15,171 nt of DNA. It comes from Gemmatimonadota bacterium (GTDB lineage: Bacteria > Gemmatimonadota > Gemmatimonadetes > Gemmatimonadales > GWC2-71-9). The position numbers and the translations under genes are program-made. How positions within the stretch are numbered: position 1 is the first letter of the stretch; each line of letters begins with the position of its first letter. Positions 1 through 7,885 of the stretch are shown piece after piece. The DNA lies in contig JANYCP010000216.1 in the NCBI GenBank assembly GCA_025360265.1, positions 1 to 15,171 of the forward strand, given 5' to 3'. The notes beneath the pieces are model-generated. The model had not been told where the DNA came from and searched no databases. It saw only the letters and a program-made list of their open reading frames with translations.

Positions 1-4
1 CGTG

Positions 5-1159
5 ATGGCGAAGGTTCGACCAACAGCGGCACGTCAGGACATTCTCAGCATGAAGCCGGGGAAGCATCCGGTCATCAGCTGCTATCTCAAACTCGAAGAA
101 CGGGACAGGGTCAAGAAGAAGTACCTGACCAAGGCAAAGAACCGGGTCAAGGAACTCGAGTACGCACTGCCGTCGATGGGCTGGGACAAGCACGAACAGG
201 ATGCCATTCGCGTCGACCTCGCCCGTGTCCTCGACTATCTCGGCGACGACTCGCTCCTGCCCGACTCGCAGGGCGTCGCGATTTTCGCCTGCAAGGCGAC
301 GGGCCTCTTCGATATCCGGCCGCTCCCGCGGGTGCACCGTTCTCGCCTGGTCGTCGACCGTACCCCGCTGGTGCGTGAACTCGCCACCAGCCAGTCCGAG
401 TTCGGCAAGCTCTTCACAGTGACCCTCGACCGGACGTCCGCACTCATTTGGGAAGTGACGGCGTACGAAGCCAAGGTGGTGCAGAAGGTCACCTGGGAAG
501 TGACGCGCGGAGGGAGATACCACGCCGCAGGCGCGCGCGGCGATGCCACGGGCGAGTTCGCCTTTCACAATCGGATCCGCGACGAAAAGCGGCGACACCT
601 CGAAACCGTGGCGCGCGCGCTCTTCGATCTTGACCGCAAGGCACCGGGTCACGAGATCGTGATCGCGGCCAGCGGCAACGATGCCGCGGCGCTCGAACCA
701 TTTCTGCACACCTATCTCGCGGAACGATTGATCGGCTTCGCGAGGATGTCGCTGAAGGACGCCAAGCCCGCCGCGGTGCATCAACTCACGATGGAGGTCC
801 GCGCCGAGCACGCCCGCAACCTCGACTCGCAGCACATTGAGGAGTTGGCCGAGGGACTGGGGACGGGCTGGGCGGTGAACGGTGTGCGCGAAACGCTCAA
901 TGCGTTGTCGCAGGGGAAAATTCGCTTTCTGCTGGTCCGCGGCGAAGCGGTGGCCCCCGGATTCCGCTCGCTCAAGACTGGCCGCCTCTCGACCCAGGTG
1001 CGCGACCTGCGCGAGGACGGCGAAGTCGTACCGACGGTGGACGTGATCGACGACGCGATCGAAGAGGCGTTCCGCCAGCGGGTGTCGCTCGATGTGATTT
1101 ACGATGCGGAATTGGCCGACGCAGTGGATGGCCTCGCTGGATTGCTGCGCTTCAAGTGA
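5..1159 (+). CDS. eRF1-like (baeRF-type) release-factor-fold protein
   Basis: This 384-residue protein resembles the bacterial archaeo-eukaryotic release factor (baeRF) families, relatives of eRF1 domain 2 and Vms1; family 10 is my best but tentative guess. Supporting signs are the early strand PVISCYLKLE (about 22-31), the strand QGVAIFAC, the central strand LFTVTLDRTSALIWEV, and a C-terminal end in a small-residue stretch then LLRFK, typical of the eRF1-like C-terminus. After the presumed catalytic loop comes RIRDEKR (190-196), which matches the RxRxEKR helix that follows GGQ in eRF1, but the loop itself reads GDATGEF, so no GGQ is present. ATG at 5 is preferred over the adjacent GTG at 2. 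The window edge hides any Shine-Dalgarno site and a more upstream start cannot be excluded. It ends 19 nt before the B12-domain gene and probably leads or belongs to the same operon. A ribosome-associated or peptidyl-tRNA hydrolase-like role is inference only. Confidence 0.7.
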   Translation: MAKVRPTAARQDILSMKPGKHPVISCYLKLEERDRVKKKYLTKAKNRVKELEYALPSMGWDKHEQDAIRVDLARVLDYLGDDSLLPDSQGVAIFACKATGLFDIRPLPRVHRSRLVVDRTPLVRELATSQSEFGKLFTVTLDRTSALIWEVTAYEAKVVQKVTWEVTRGGRYHAAGARGDATGEFAFHNRIRDEKRRHLETVARALFDLDRKAPGHEIVIAASGNDAAALEPFLHTYLAERLIGFARMSLKDAKPAAVHQLTMEVRAEHARNLDSQHIEELAEGLGTGWAVNGVRETLNALSQGKIRFLLVRGEAVAPGFRSLKTGRLSTQVRDLREDGEVVPTVDVIDDAIEEAFRQRVSLDVIYDAELADAVDGLAGLLRFK

Positions 1160-1178
1160 CCTGCATGGGAGCTACTCA

Positions 1179-1613
1179 ATGATGTCCGTTGCCGACGCAC
1201 CACCGTTCGCTCGCCCGATTCGCGTGCTGGTGGCCAAGCCTGGCCTGGACGGTCATGATCGTGGCGCCAAGGTCGTGGCCGCAGCCCTTCGTGACGCCGG
1301 AATGGAAGTGATTTACACCGGGCTCCACCAGACGCCTGAGATGATCGCTTCGGCCGCTGTGCAGGAGGACGTCGACGTCGTCGGACTCTCGATACTCTCC
1401 GGCGCCCACATGACGCTGTTCCCTCGGGTGCGACAGTTGCTCGTCGAGCAGGGTCGCGAGGACATTCTCGTCACTGGTGGCGGCATCATTCCGGCCGACG
1501 ACATGACGGCCCTGCGCGCCCAGGGCGTGGGTCAGCTCTTTGGGCCCGGCACGCCAACGAGCGACCTGATCGCGTACGTTCAGGAGTGGGCGCGAACCCA
1601 CCGGCACAACTGA
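1179..1613 (+). CDS. Stand-alone cobalamin (B12)-binding domain of acyl-CoA mutase type
   Basis: A 144-residue protein consisting only of the C-terminal B12-binding Rossmann domain of methylmalonyl-CoA-mutase-type enzymes. Counting from the second Met (1182), the DxHxxG motif is D23-H25-G28 within PGLDGHDRGAKVV; H25 would be the lower axial ligand of cobalt. The later signatures are SILSGAH (70-76) and GGGIIP (99-104). Family knowledge: such small subunits pair with a separate large TIM-barrel subunit to form methylmalonyl-, isobutyryl- or related acyl-CoA mutases. No large subunit is in the window. The start is chosen for GGGAG at 1167-1171, 7 nt before ATG 1179; ATG 1182 is the only close alternative, and the frame is open further upstream but would overlap the previous gene without a ribosome site. 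It sits 19 nt after the eRF1-like gene and 5 nt before the carboxylase gene. Confidence 0.9.
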   Translation: MMSVADAPPFARPIRVLVAKPGLDGHDRGAKVVAAALRDAGMEVIYTGLHQTPEMIASAAVQEDVDVVGLSILSGAHMTLFPRVRQLLVEQGREDILVTGGGIIPADDMTALRAQGVGQLFGPGTPTSDLIAYVQEWARTHRHN

Positions 1614-1618
1614 GCGCC

Positions 1619-3253
1619 ATGAGCCCGCCCGCTGATTCGTCGCGCGTCTCCCGGTTGCGCGCGCTCACCGATGAGTATCGCGTGCTTGCGGCCAAGTTGC
1701 GCGAGGGCGGTGGGGCGCAGCGCGTCGCCAAGATGCACGCGAAGGGACAGCTCGCCCCGCGTGAACGGGTCGCGCAACTGCTCGACCCCAGTGCGCCATG
1801 GTTTGAGATCGGCTTGCTCGTGGCGCATGATCGCTACAACGGCGACGCCCCGTCAGCGGGCGTAATCACCGGCATTGGTGTGGTGGGTGGCCGCCAGGTA
1901 GTGGTCGTGGCCAACGACGCGACCGTCAAGGCCGGGTCGTGGTGGCCCGAAACGATTACCAAGATTCTCCGAGCGCAGGAATGCGCGATGCGCCAGCAGA
2001 TTCCGATCGTCTATCTGGTCGACTCGGCCGGTGTGAACCTGCCGTACCAGGAAGGAGTGTTTCCTGGTCAGTACGGCGCCGCGCGCATTTTCTACTATAA
2101 CTCGCTGATGCGACGCTACCTGCATGTGCCGCAGATCGCCGCGGTGATGGGAAGCTGTGTAGCCGGTGGCGCGTACCTGCCAGCCCTCTCGGACGTGATC
2201 TTCATGGTCGAGGGCACCTCGTTCATGGGACTTGGCGGACCCAATCTCGTCAAGGGAGCCACCGGCCAGATTGTTGATGGCGAACTGCTCGGCGGCGCGC
2301 GTGCGCACACCTCGGTGAGCGGCGTGGCCCACTATCGCGCGGCGAACGACGTCGAGTGCCTCAAGCAATTGCGCGAGTATATCGGCAGGCTGCCACTCAC
2401 GGCACCGCGTCGCGATGCAGCGACGGCATCGGCTCCGCCCAAGACCGTGCCGAAGGCGTTGTACGACCTGCTGCCGCATGATCACCGCCTGTCGTACGAC
2501 ATGCGCCAGGTGCTCGATTGTCTCCTCGACAAGGGACAACTCGACGAGTTCCAGCCGGATCTCGCGCAGGAGATGCTCTGCGGGCACGGCCGAATTGACG
2601 GGCATACCATTGCGGTGATTGCCAATCAGCGCGGCTTGATCAAGGGTCGCGCCGGCGAGAAGCCAAGATTTGGCGGGATCGTCTACGCGGAAACGGCGGA
2701 AAAGGTCGCCTATTTCATCGACAACGCGAACCGCGAGCGGATTCCGATTCTCTTCGTGCAGGACGTGAGCGGCTTCATGGTTGGTCCCGAAGCCGAACAC
2801 GAAGGGATCATTCGTGCGGGTGCTCGATTCGTCGAGGCGATGGCGACGGCACTCGTCCCGAAGATCGTGCTCACCGTCAACCACGCGTCCGGTGCCGGCT
2901 ACTACGCGATGGCTGGGCAGGGGTTTGATCCCGATTTCATCGTTTCGTGGCCAACTGGGCGTATGGCGGTGATGGAAGGCGAGTCGGCGATTATGGCTGC
3001 GCACGGCACCGCCATCGAGAAAGCGCAGAAGGAACGTCGTCCCCTCGATGCTGCGACGCAGGGTGTCATCGATGCGATGCGCGTCGACTACGAACATCAA
3101 CTCGACGCACGCTATGCAGCCGCCCGCGGGTTCGTCGACGCGATTGTGGCGCCAGAGGAAACTCGGGAAACGCTCGCCTTTCTGCTCGACGTGACGGCAA
3201 ACAATACCGGTCCGCACCTTGGGCCATTCGTTCTTCAGGGATTGCGCGGATGA
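1619..3253 (+). CDS. Acyl-CoA carboxylase beta (carboxyltransferase) subunit
   Basis: A 544-residue carboxyltransferase subunit of a biotin-dependent acyl-CoA carboxylase. It transfers the carboxyl group from carboxybiotin to an acyl-CoA in the cytoplasm. Both crotonase-fold halves are visible: the N half with VDSAGVNLPYQEGVFPG and the oxyanion-type AGGAY (182-186), and the C half with QDVSGFMVG and SGAGYYAM (424-431). Length and segments such as NLVKGATGQIVDGELLGGA with SGVAHY are closer to methylcrotonyl- or geranyl-CoA carboxylase beta than to propionyl-CoA carboxylase beta. The neighbouring AtuA and LiuC/AtuE-like hydratase genes fit that reading, but substrate is not provable here. The biotin carboxylase/BCCP subunit is not in the window. 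ATG 1619 is preferred over the in-frame GTG 1586 because 1586 would overlap the previous gene by 28 nt. The stop overlaps the next start as ATGA. Confidence 0.9.
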   Translation: MSPPADSSRVSRLRALTDEYRVLAAKLREGGGAQRVAKMHAKGQLAPRERVAQLLDPSAPWFEIGLLVAHDRYNGDAPSAGVITGIGVVGGRQVVVVANDATVKAGSWWPETITKILRAQECAMRQQIPIVYLVDSAGVNLPYQEGVFPGQYGAARIFYYNSLMRRYLHVPQIAAVMGSCVAGGAYLPALSDVIFMVEGTSFMGLGGPNLVKGATGQIVDGELLGGARAHTSVSGVAHYRAANDVECLKQLREYIGRLPLTAPRRDAATASAPPKTVPKALYDLLPHDHRLSYDMRQVLDCLLDKGQLDEFQPDLAQEMLCGHGRIDGHTIAVIANQRGLIKGRAGEKPRFGGIVYAETAEKVAYFIDNANRERIPILFVQDVSGFMVGPEAEHEGIIRAGARFVEAMATALVPKIVLTVNHASGAGYYAMAGQGFDPDFIVSWPTGRMAVMEGESAIMAAHGTAIEKAQKERRPLDAATQGVIDAMRVDYEHQLDARYAAARGFVDAIVAPEETRETLAFLLDVTANNTGPHLGPFVLQGLRG

Positions 3254-6165
3254 CGCTGCCACAGAAGCTCGGCCGGATCGGCGCCCTGCTGGTCGTGCTT
3301 TCATCGTGCGGCGGGAATGCGGCACCAGTTGTCGTGCCACCCGCCGGACGGATCGCATCGACGGTGATCGTTGACGCCGGCGCCCCGACGCGTGAATCGG
3401 CCTGCTCGCTGTTCCAGAGCAATCGCCCAGCCTGCCTCAACGAAACCCCGAATCCGGCGCGCCGTGATTCGGCTGCAGCAGCGCGCGCACGGGGCCTGAT
3501 GGCGCTTGGCTCGGCGGGTATTCCGCGCTTTGCGACGGACCACCCGACGTGGGATGGGCGCGGTGTCCTCGTGGCGATCATGGACAGCGGTATTGACCCG
3601 GGTATCCCGGGCCTGGGTACCACAACTGACGGCACCCCCAAGATTCTTGACCTGCGCGACTTCTCGAATGAAGGCCGCGTGCCGTTGCAGCGTGCAGTTC
3701 GGCACGGTGACACGTTGTTCGTCGGTAGCCGCCACCTGATTGGCGCATCAGGGGTTGCAGCGCTGGCGGGCGACAGCCAGATCTGGGGCGGTACGCTCTC
3801 TGAACTCCCGCTTGGCAAGGCGCCGTCGGCCGACATAAGTGGCAACGGTGTCGTCGGCGACACGCTCTTGATCGTCGTGGCGCACACCGCCAGCGGATGG
3901 GCACTCTTCGCCGACACCGACGGCGATGGCTCACTGCGTGAGTCACGAGCAATTCACGACTACCTCGTGGCGCATGAAATATTCGGCTGGCAGCAACAAG
4001 CCGGGGCATCAGGGGGCCTCGTTCCGGTTCCGGTGTACGTCGCCGCCAACTTCGCCGACTCGGCCGGGACCCCGGTGCTCGACCTCTTCTTCGACACCAG
4101 CAGCCACGGCACCCACGTGTCCGGGATCGCGGCCGGACATGACATTTATGGTGTACCTGGGTTCGATGGCGTTGCCCCTGGTGCCAAACTCCTCGGCATC
4201 AAGATCGCCAACAATGCGCACGGCGGCGTGACGACGACCGGGTCGATGCTTCGCGGACTTGATTACGCGATCCGGTTTGCGGCCGAGCGGTCGATGCCGT
4301 TGGTGGTCAACCTGTCGTTTGGCGTTGGTGAAGAGATCGAGGGGACTGCCCGCATCAACGCGATCATCGACTCGATGCTCGCGGTACACCCGGATGTTGT
4401 GATGACCGTCGCCTCCAGCAACGACGGTCCGGGGCTCAGCAGTCTTGGATTCCCCGGGACTGCGTCGCGAGTGATCTCTGTTGGAGCGACACTGCCGGTT
4501 GTATTCAGTGGCGCCAACCTGAAAGACACCACGAGTGAGCCAGTCGCAGCGTTCTCCAGTCGCGGTGGCGAGATCGCCGGCCCCGACCTCGTCGTACCGG
4601 GCGCAGCCTATTCCACCGTACCGAATTATGCCCGGGGCGAAGAGCTCGAGAACGGCACCAGCATGGCTTCACCATACGCTGCCGGTCTTGCAGCCAGGCT
4701 CATGTCTGCGGCAAAGCTCAACGGTCAATCCTTTTCCGCCCGATTCGTTCGCCGCGCGCTTCGCATGGGAGCGCGATTGCTGCCATCGGGGACCGCCGTT
4801 GATCAAGGAGCAGGCCTTCCCGACATCGGACGTGCGTGGAACTGGCTCAACGGATCGCACGATGTTCCAGACGTTGCCGTCGACGTCGGAGCGGTGAAGG
4901 GCCGCGGTGCCGTTCTTCTCACGGCGTCGCCGGCGGGATCGACAGCTCGAGCGCTCGGCGCACGGGTGGTATTGCGGCGGCAGGATGGCACTGCTGCACT
5001 TTCCGTCCGACTTGCCACGGACGCAACGTGGTTGCAGCTGCCGGAGACCGTTCTCATGGCCGCCGGGCGCGGCGAGTTCACACTCAGCGTAACGCTGCCG
5101 CCGAACATCGCACCTGGCACGCTCACGAGCACGGTTCGCGTCGAAGGTCCGGATGAAGCCGCTGGTCCACTTGCCGTCATTCCCGTGACCGTGCGCATCC
5201 CGATATCTGCTGCTGGTACCAGGACGCCAATCGCGCTGCATCAGGATCCCGGGTCAGTTGGTCGGGTGTTCGTACCGGCTGACAGCGGCCGCGGCTTGCA
5301 GATCGAGATCGCAACACTCCGGGAGCAAGACAAGGTCGGCGTCGGGCTTCACGAGCCGGGTGGAATGCCGTTTCGGAATGACCGTACCATCGGCGCCGGA
5401 TTCGGTGGAGGAGCCGGGATGTTCGATATTGACGCCAACGACGTGGCGACCGGCATCTATGAAGTCGACGTCGAGGCCAGTCCATTTGCGACTGCCGATA
5501 CCCGTATCACCGTTCGTCAGTCGCCGCTGCGAATTGGCGCGACGCTCACCCGAGACACGCTCCACGTCACTGCGAAAAGTCTAGTGGGCAATGCCCTATC
5601 GGTTCGGTTGCGGGCTGGCTTGATTGGCGCATCCCGGCGAATAAATCTGACCGGGCAGGGCAGCGCCGATGTGCGCGTTGCAATTGCAGTGCCGAAGTGG
5701 GCCGCACGAACGGTTGTCGACACTCGTATGCCGCGTGAAGCGTGGTCGAGATTCACCGACCTCGGGTTCTCGTTCTACGACCGCCGTGGCAAGCTGCTCG
5801 ATGTGACTCCAGTCAACTATGCGTTCAGTCGAGGCACGCCGACACTGCCGGATAGCATCGCTGGCGACTCGATGATCGTTGTTCTTTCGCCCGGATTTGC
5901 CGATCCAGCCGACCACGCACCTTGGTCGATTGATCTCGATGTCCGGTTCTACGTCGACACGCCCTTTTCGCTCGACGCAGGCGGTGCGCCCGCCAAGCCG
6001 TTAGCCGCCGGTGCGCTGCGCGAAGACCGATTCACGCCGGGCCCCATGCCGATCACATTTCCGCCAGAGTTCCTGCCACTCGTGACGATCGTGGCTCTGG
6101 AAGGCAGTGATCATATCTGGACGAGAGAGGTCACCGTGTCGCGACCTGCGGGGACGAAGCCATGA
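3250..6165 (+). CDS. Tripeptidyl-peptidase-II-like S8 subtilase lipoprotein
   Basis: A 971-residue secreted serine peptidase. The N-terminus has a hydrophobic segment and lipobox LSSC with Cys20, so it is probably a membrane-anchored lipoprotein. The subtilase triad is Asp112 (VAIMDSGID), His286 (SHGTHVSG) and Ser471 (NGTSMASP), with oxyanion Asn391 (ASSNDGPG). The long stretch between Asp and His, TDGTPKILDLRDF just after the Asp, DTDGDGSLRES before the His and GVAPGAKLLGIKI after it all resemble tripeptidyl peptidase II rather than classical subtilisin. A long C-terminal part (about 530-971) looks like beta-sandwich domains. No classical I9 propeptide is seen. Start: AGGGA at 3237-3241 lies 8 nt before ATG 3250, which yields a signal peptide; the frame is open upstream but runs inside the carboxylase gene. 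Both ends overlap neighbours by 4 nt. Exopeptidase activity releasing tripeptides is inferred from family only. Confidence 0.88.
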   Translation: MTLPQKLGRIGALLVVLSSCGGNAAPVVVPPAGRIASTVIVDAGAPTRESACSLFQSNRPACLNETPNPARRDSAAAARARGLMALGSAGIPRFATDHPTWDGRGVLVAIMDSGIDPGIPGLGTTTDGTPKILDLRDFSNEGRVPLQRAVRHGDTLFVGSRHLIGASGVAALAGDSQIWGGTLSELPLGKAPSADISGNGVVGDTLLIVVAHTASGWALFADTDGDGSLRESRAIHDYLVAHEIFGWQQQAGASGGLVPVPVYVAANFADSAGTPVLDLFFDTSSHGTHVSGIAAGHDIYGVPGFDGVAPGAKLLGIKIANNAHGGVTTTGSMLRGLDYAIRFAAERSMPLVVNLSFGVGEEIEGTARINAIIDSMLAVHPDVVMTVASSNDGPGLSSLGFPGTASRVISVGATLPVVFSGANLKDTTSEPVAAFSSRGGEIAGPDLVVPGAAYSTVPNYARGEELENGTSMASPYAAGLAARLMSAAKLNGQSFSARFVRRALRMGARLLPSGTAVDQGAGLPDIGRAWNWLNGSHDVPDVAVDVGAVKGRGAVLLTASPAGSTARALGARVVLRRQDGTAALSVRLATDATWLQLPETVLMAAGRGEFTLSVTLPPNIAPGTLTSTVRVEGPDEAAGPLAVIPVTVRIPISAAGTRTPIALHQDPGSVGRVFVPADSGRGLQIEIATLREQDKVGVGLHEPGGMPFRNDRTIGAGFGGGAGMFDIDANDVATGIYEVDVEASPFATADTRITVRQSPLRIGATLTRDTLHVTAKSLVGNALSVRLRAGLIGASRRINLTGQGSADVRVAIAVPKWAARTVVDTRMPREAWSRFTDLGFSFYDRRGKLLDVTPVNYAFSRGTPTLPDSIAGDSMIVVLSPGFADPADHAPWSIDLDVRFYVDTPFSLDAGGAPAKPLAAGALREDRFTPGPMPITFPPEFLPLVTIVALEGSDHIWTREVTVSRPAGTKP

Positions 6166-7529
6166 GCAAGAAGATTCGAATCGCCGCAGGGCAGGGATTC
6201 TGGGGCGACTGGCTGGAAGCGCCAGTTCGGCAGGTGCGCGGCGGACCAATCGACTATCTCGTGCTCGATTACCTGGCAGAAGTCACCATGTCCATTCTGC
6301 AGAAGCAGCGCAGTCGCGACCCGAACGCCGGGTACGCGCGTGACTTCGTGTCGCAGATGGAGAGGATTCTGCCGGACATCGCCGAACGCAACATCCGGGT
6401 GATCTCCAATGCCGGTGGCGTCAATCCGCGGGCCTGTGCCGCCGCAGTCCGAGCTGCCGCAAATGCACTGGGCCTGGGCGACAAGATTCGAATCGGGCTC
6501 GTAGTCGGTGACGATCTCATGGGTGAGCTCGACACACTGGTGAGTGGCGGCGCCCCATTCGCCAACATGGACACCGCCCAGCCGCTCAGCGACGTGCGCG
6601 GGCAGGTCCGTTCTGCCAACGCGTATCTCGGTATGGCACCGGTGGTCGAGGCGTTGCGCCAGGGCGCCAATGTAGTAATCACCGGACGCGTGACCGACAC
6701 TGGCCTGACGCTGGGGCCGTTGGTCCACGAGTTCGGTTGGCAACACGATGATTGGGATCGCATTGCCGCGGGCACAATTGCCGGCCACATCATCGAGTGC
6801 GGAGCGCAGAGCTCAGGTGGCAACCTTTTGAAAGACTGGCGATCTGTCAAACGCCTCGAGGACGTCGGTTTTCCAATCGTCGAGGCGACGGCTGACGGAT
6901 CGTTCACCGTGACCAAGCACGCCGGCACCGGTGGTGTCGTCAACGTTGCATCCGTGACGGAGCAGCTCGTGTATGAGATGGGCGACCCGCACGAATACAT
7001 CACGCCGGACGGCGTCGCTGATTTCACTTCGATCAAGCTGAAGCAGGCAGGCCGAGACCGAGTGCATGTATCCGGCATTCGCGGTGGGCCTCGTACACCA
7101 TATCTCAAGGTGTCGATTGCCTGGTTCTACGGCTACAAGGCAGTTGGTACACTGGTCTACTCGTGGCCTGACGCGCTGGACAAGGCGCGAGCAGCTGATC
7201 GCATCCTCCGCAAGCGCCTGAAGACGCTTGGGCTCGAGTATGAGCAGGTCCTCACCGAGTTCGTCGGTGTCGACGCCACCCACGGACGGCTCGGCGGTGT
7301 GCCCGATCCGGAAATCGCCGAGGTGATGTTGCGAGTTGGCGTGCGGGCGCGCAGCAAGGAGCCAGTCGAACGGTTCACGAGAGAGATCGCGCCCCTAGTG
7401 CTCACTGGGCCACCCAGCGTGACTGGATTCGCTGGAGGACGCCCGCCTGTCGAGGAGATCGTTGCATACTGGCCGGCGCTGCTGCGGCGTGAGCTGATTG
7501 AACCGGCTGTCCGCGTGGAGATGATCTGA
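6162..7529 (+). CDS. AtuA-family protein (large domain, DUF1446)
   Basis: A 455-residue member of the AtuA/DUF1446 family, named after the first gene of the Pseudomonas acyclic terpene utilization cluster; its biochemical activity is not established to my knowledge. Recognisable family segments are the N-terminal IRIAAGQGFWGD, NAGGVNP (83-89), GRVTDT (175-180) and ECGAQSSGGN (212-221), followed by SGIRGGPRTPYLKVS. No signal peptide or membrane segment is present, so it should be cytoplasmic. Pseudomonas AtuA is longer because it carries an additional C-terminal domain; here that domain is encoded by the next gene. GGGGA at 6150-6154 supports ATG 6162. Its start overlaps the peptidase stop as ATGA and its stop overlaps the next start as TGATG. 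Context with carboxylase and hydratase suggests a role in branched enoyl-CoA breakdown. Confidence 0.88.
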   Translation: MSKKIRIAAGQGFWGDWLEAPVRQVRGGPIDYLVLDYLAEVTMSILQKQRSRDPNAGYARDFVSQMERILPDIAERNIRVISNAGGVNPRACAAAVRAAANALGLGDKIRIGLVVGDDLMGELDTLVSGGAPFANMDTAQPLSDVRGQVRSANAYLGMAPVVEALRQGANVVITGRVTDTGLTLGPLVHEFGWQHDDWDRIAAGTIAGHIIECGAQSSGGNLLKDWRSVKRLEDVGFPIVEATADGSFTVTKHAGTGGVVNVASVTEQLVYEMGDPHEYITPDGVADFTSIKLKQAGRDRVHVSGIRGGPRTPYLKVSIAWFYGYKAVGTLVYSWPDALDKARAADRILRKRLKTLGLEYEQVLTEFVGVDATHGRLGGVPDPEIAEVMLRVGVRARSKEPVERFTREIAPLVLTGPPSVTGFAGGRPPVEEIVAYWPALLRRELIEPAVRVEMI

Positions 7530-7885
7530 TGGCAACGACACGCATGCAACTGCGGTACCTCGCGCATGCCCGTTCCGGCGACAAGGGCGACACGGCGAAC
7601 GTCGGCCTCATCGCGCTTGCACCGGCTCTTTATTCGGTGCTCGTGGATCAAGTGACGGCGCGGCGAGTGGCGAAGCATTTCAAAGGGATGGTGAGCGACG
7701 TCGAGCGATTCGAACTGCCAAACCTCAACGCGCTGAACTTCCTGCTCCATGGTGCGCTGGACGGCGGCGGCACGATGTCGCTGAAGACTGACGCGCAGGG
7801 CAAGGTGTTCTCCACCGCACTACTGCGCATGGAGATCGATGTCCCGCGCAAGCTCGCGAAGGAATGGCGGGTGAAGGATGACTGA
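7529..7885 (+). CDS. AtuA C-terminal ferredoxin-fold domain protein
   Basis: A 118-residue protein matching the small C-terminal domain that is fused to AtuA in some organisms. Characteristic are the opening RYLAHARSGDKGDTANVGLI, then VERFELPNLNALNFLL, GALDGGG and the end strand ALLRMEIDVP. It almost certainly works together with the 455-residue protein encoded immediately upstream, as one split AtuA. No catalytic residue is known. GGAG at 7517-7520 lies 8 nt before ATG 7529. The gene overlaps its upstream neighbour by one base and its downstream neighbour by 8 bases, so translation is likely coupled and the two halves made in similar amounts. Confidence 0.85.
   Translation: MATTRMQLRYLAHARSGDKGDTANVGLIALAPALYSVLVDQVTARRVAKHFKGMVSDVERFELPNLNALNFLLHGALDGGGTMSLKTDAQGKVFSTALLRMEIDVPRKLAKEWRVKDD

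Noticed and set aside
2947..3249. Upstream extension of the peptidase frame by 101 codons
   Set aside because: This part lies inside the carboxylase gene, is Arg-rich and would bury the signal peptide. ATG 3250 gives a clean lipoprotein signal and a ribosome site.
1853..3358. A 501-codon open frame on the minus strand opposite the carboxylase gene
   Set aside because: It is a mirror of a real, highly recognisable gene in GC-rich DNA. Its product is rich in Arg and His with no domain or signal, and no ribosome site is seen.
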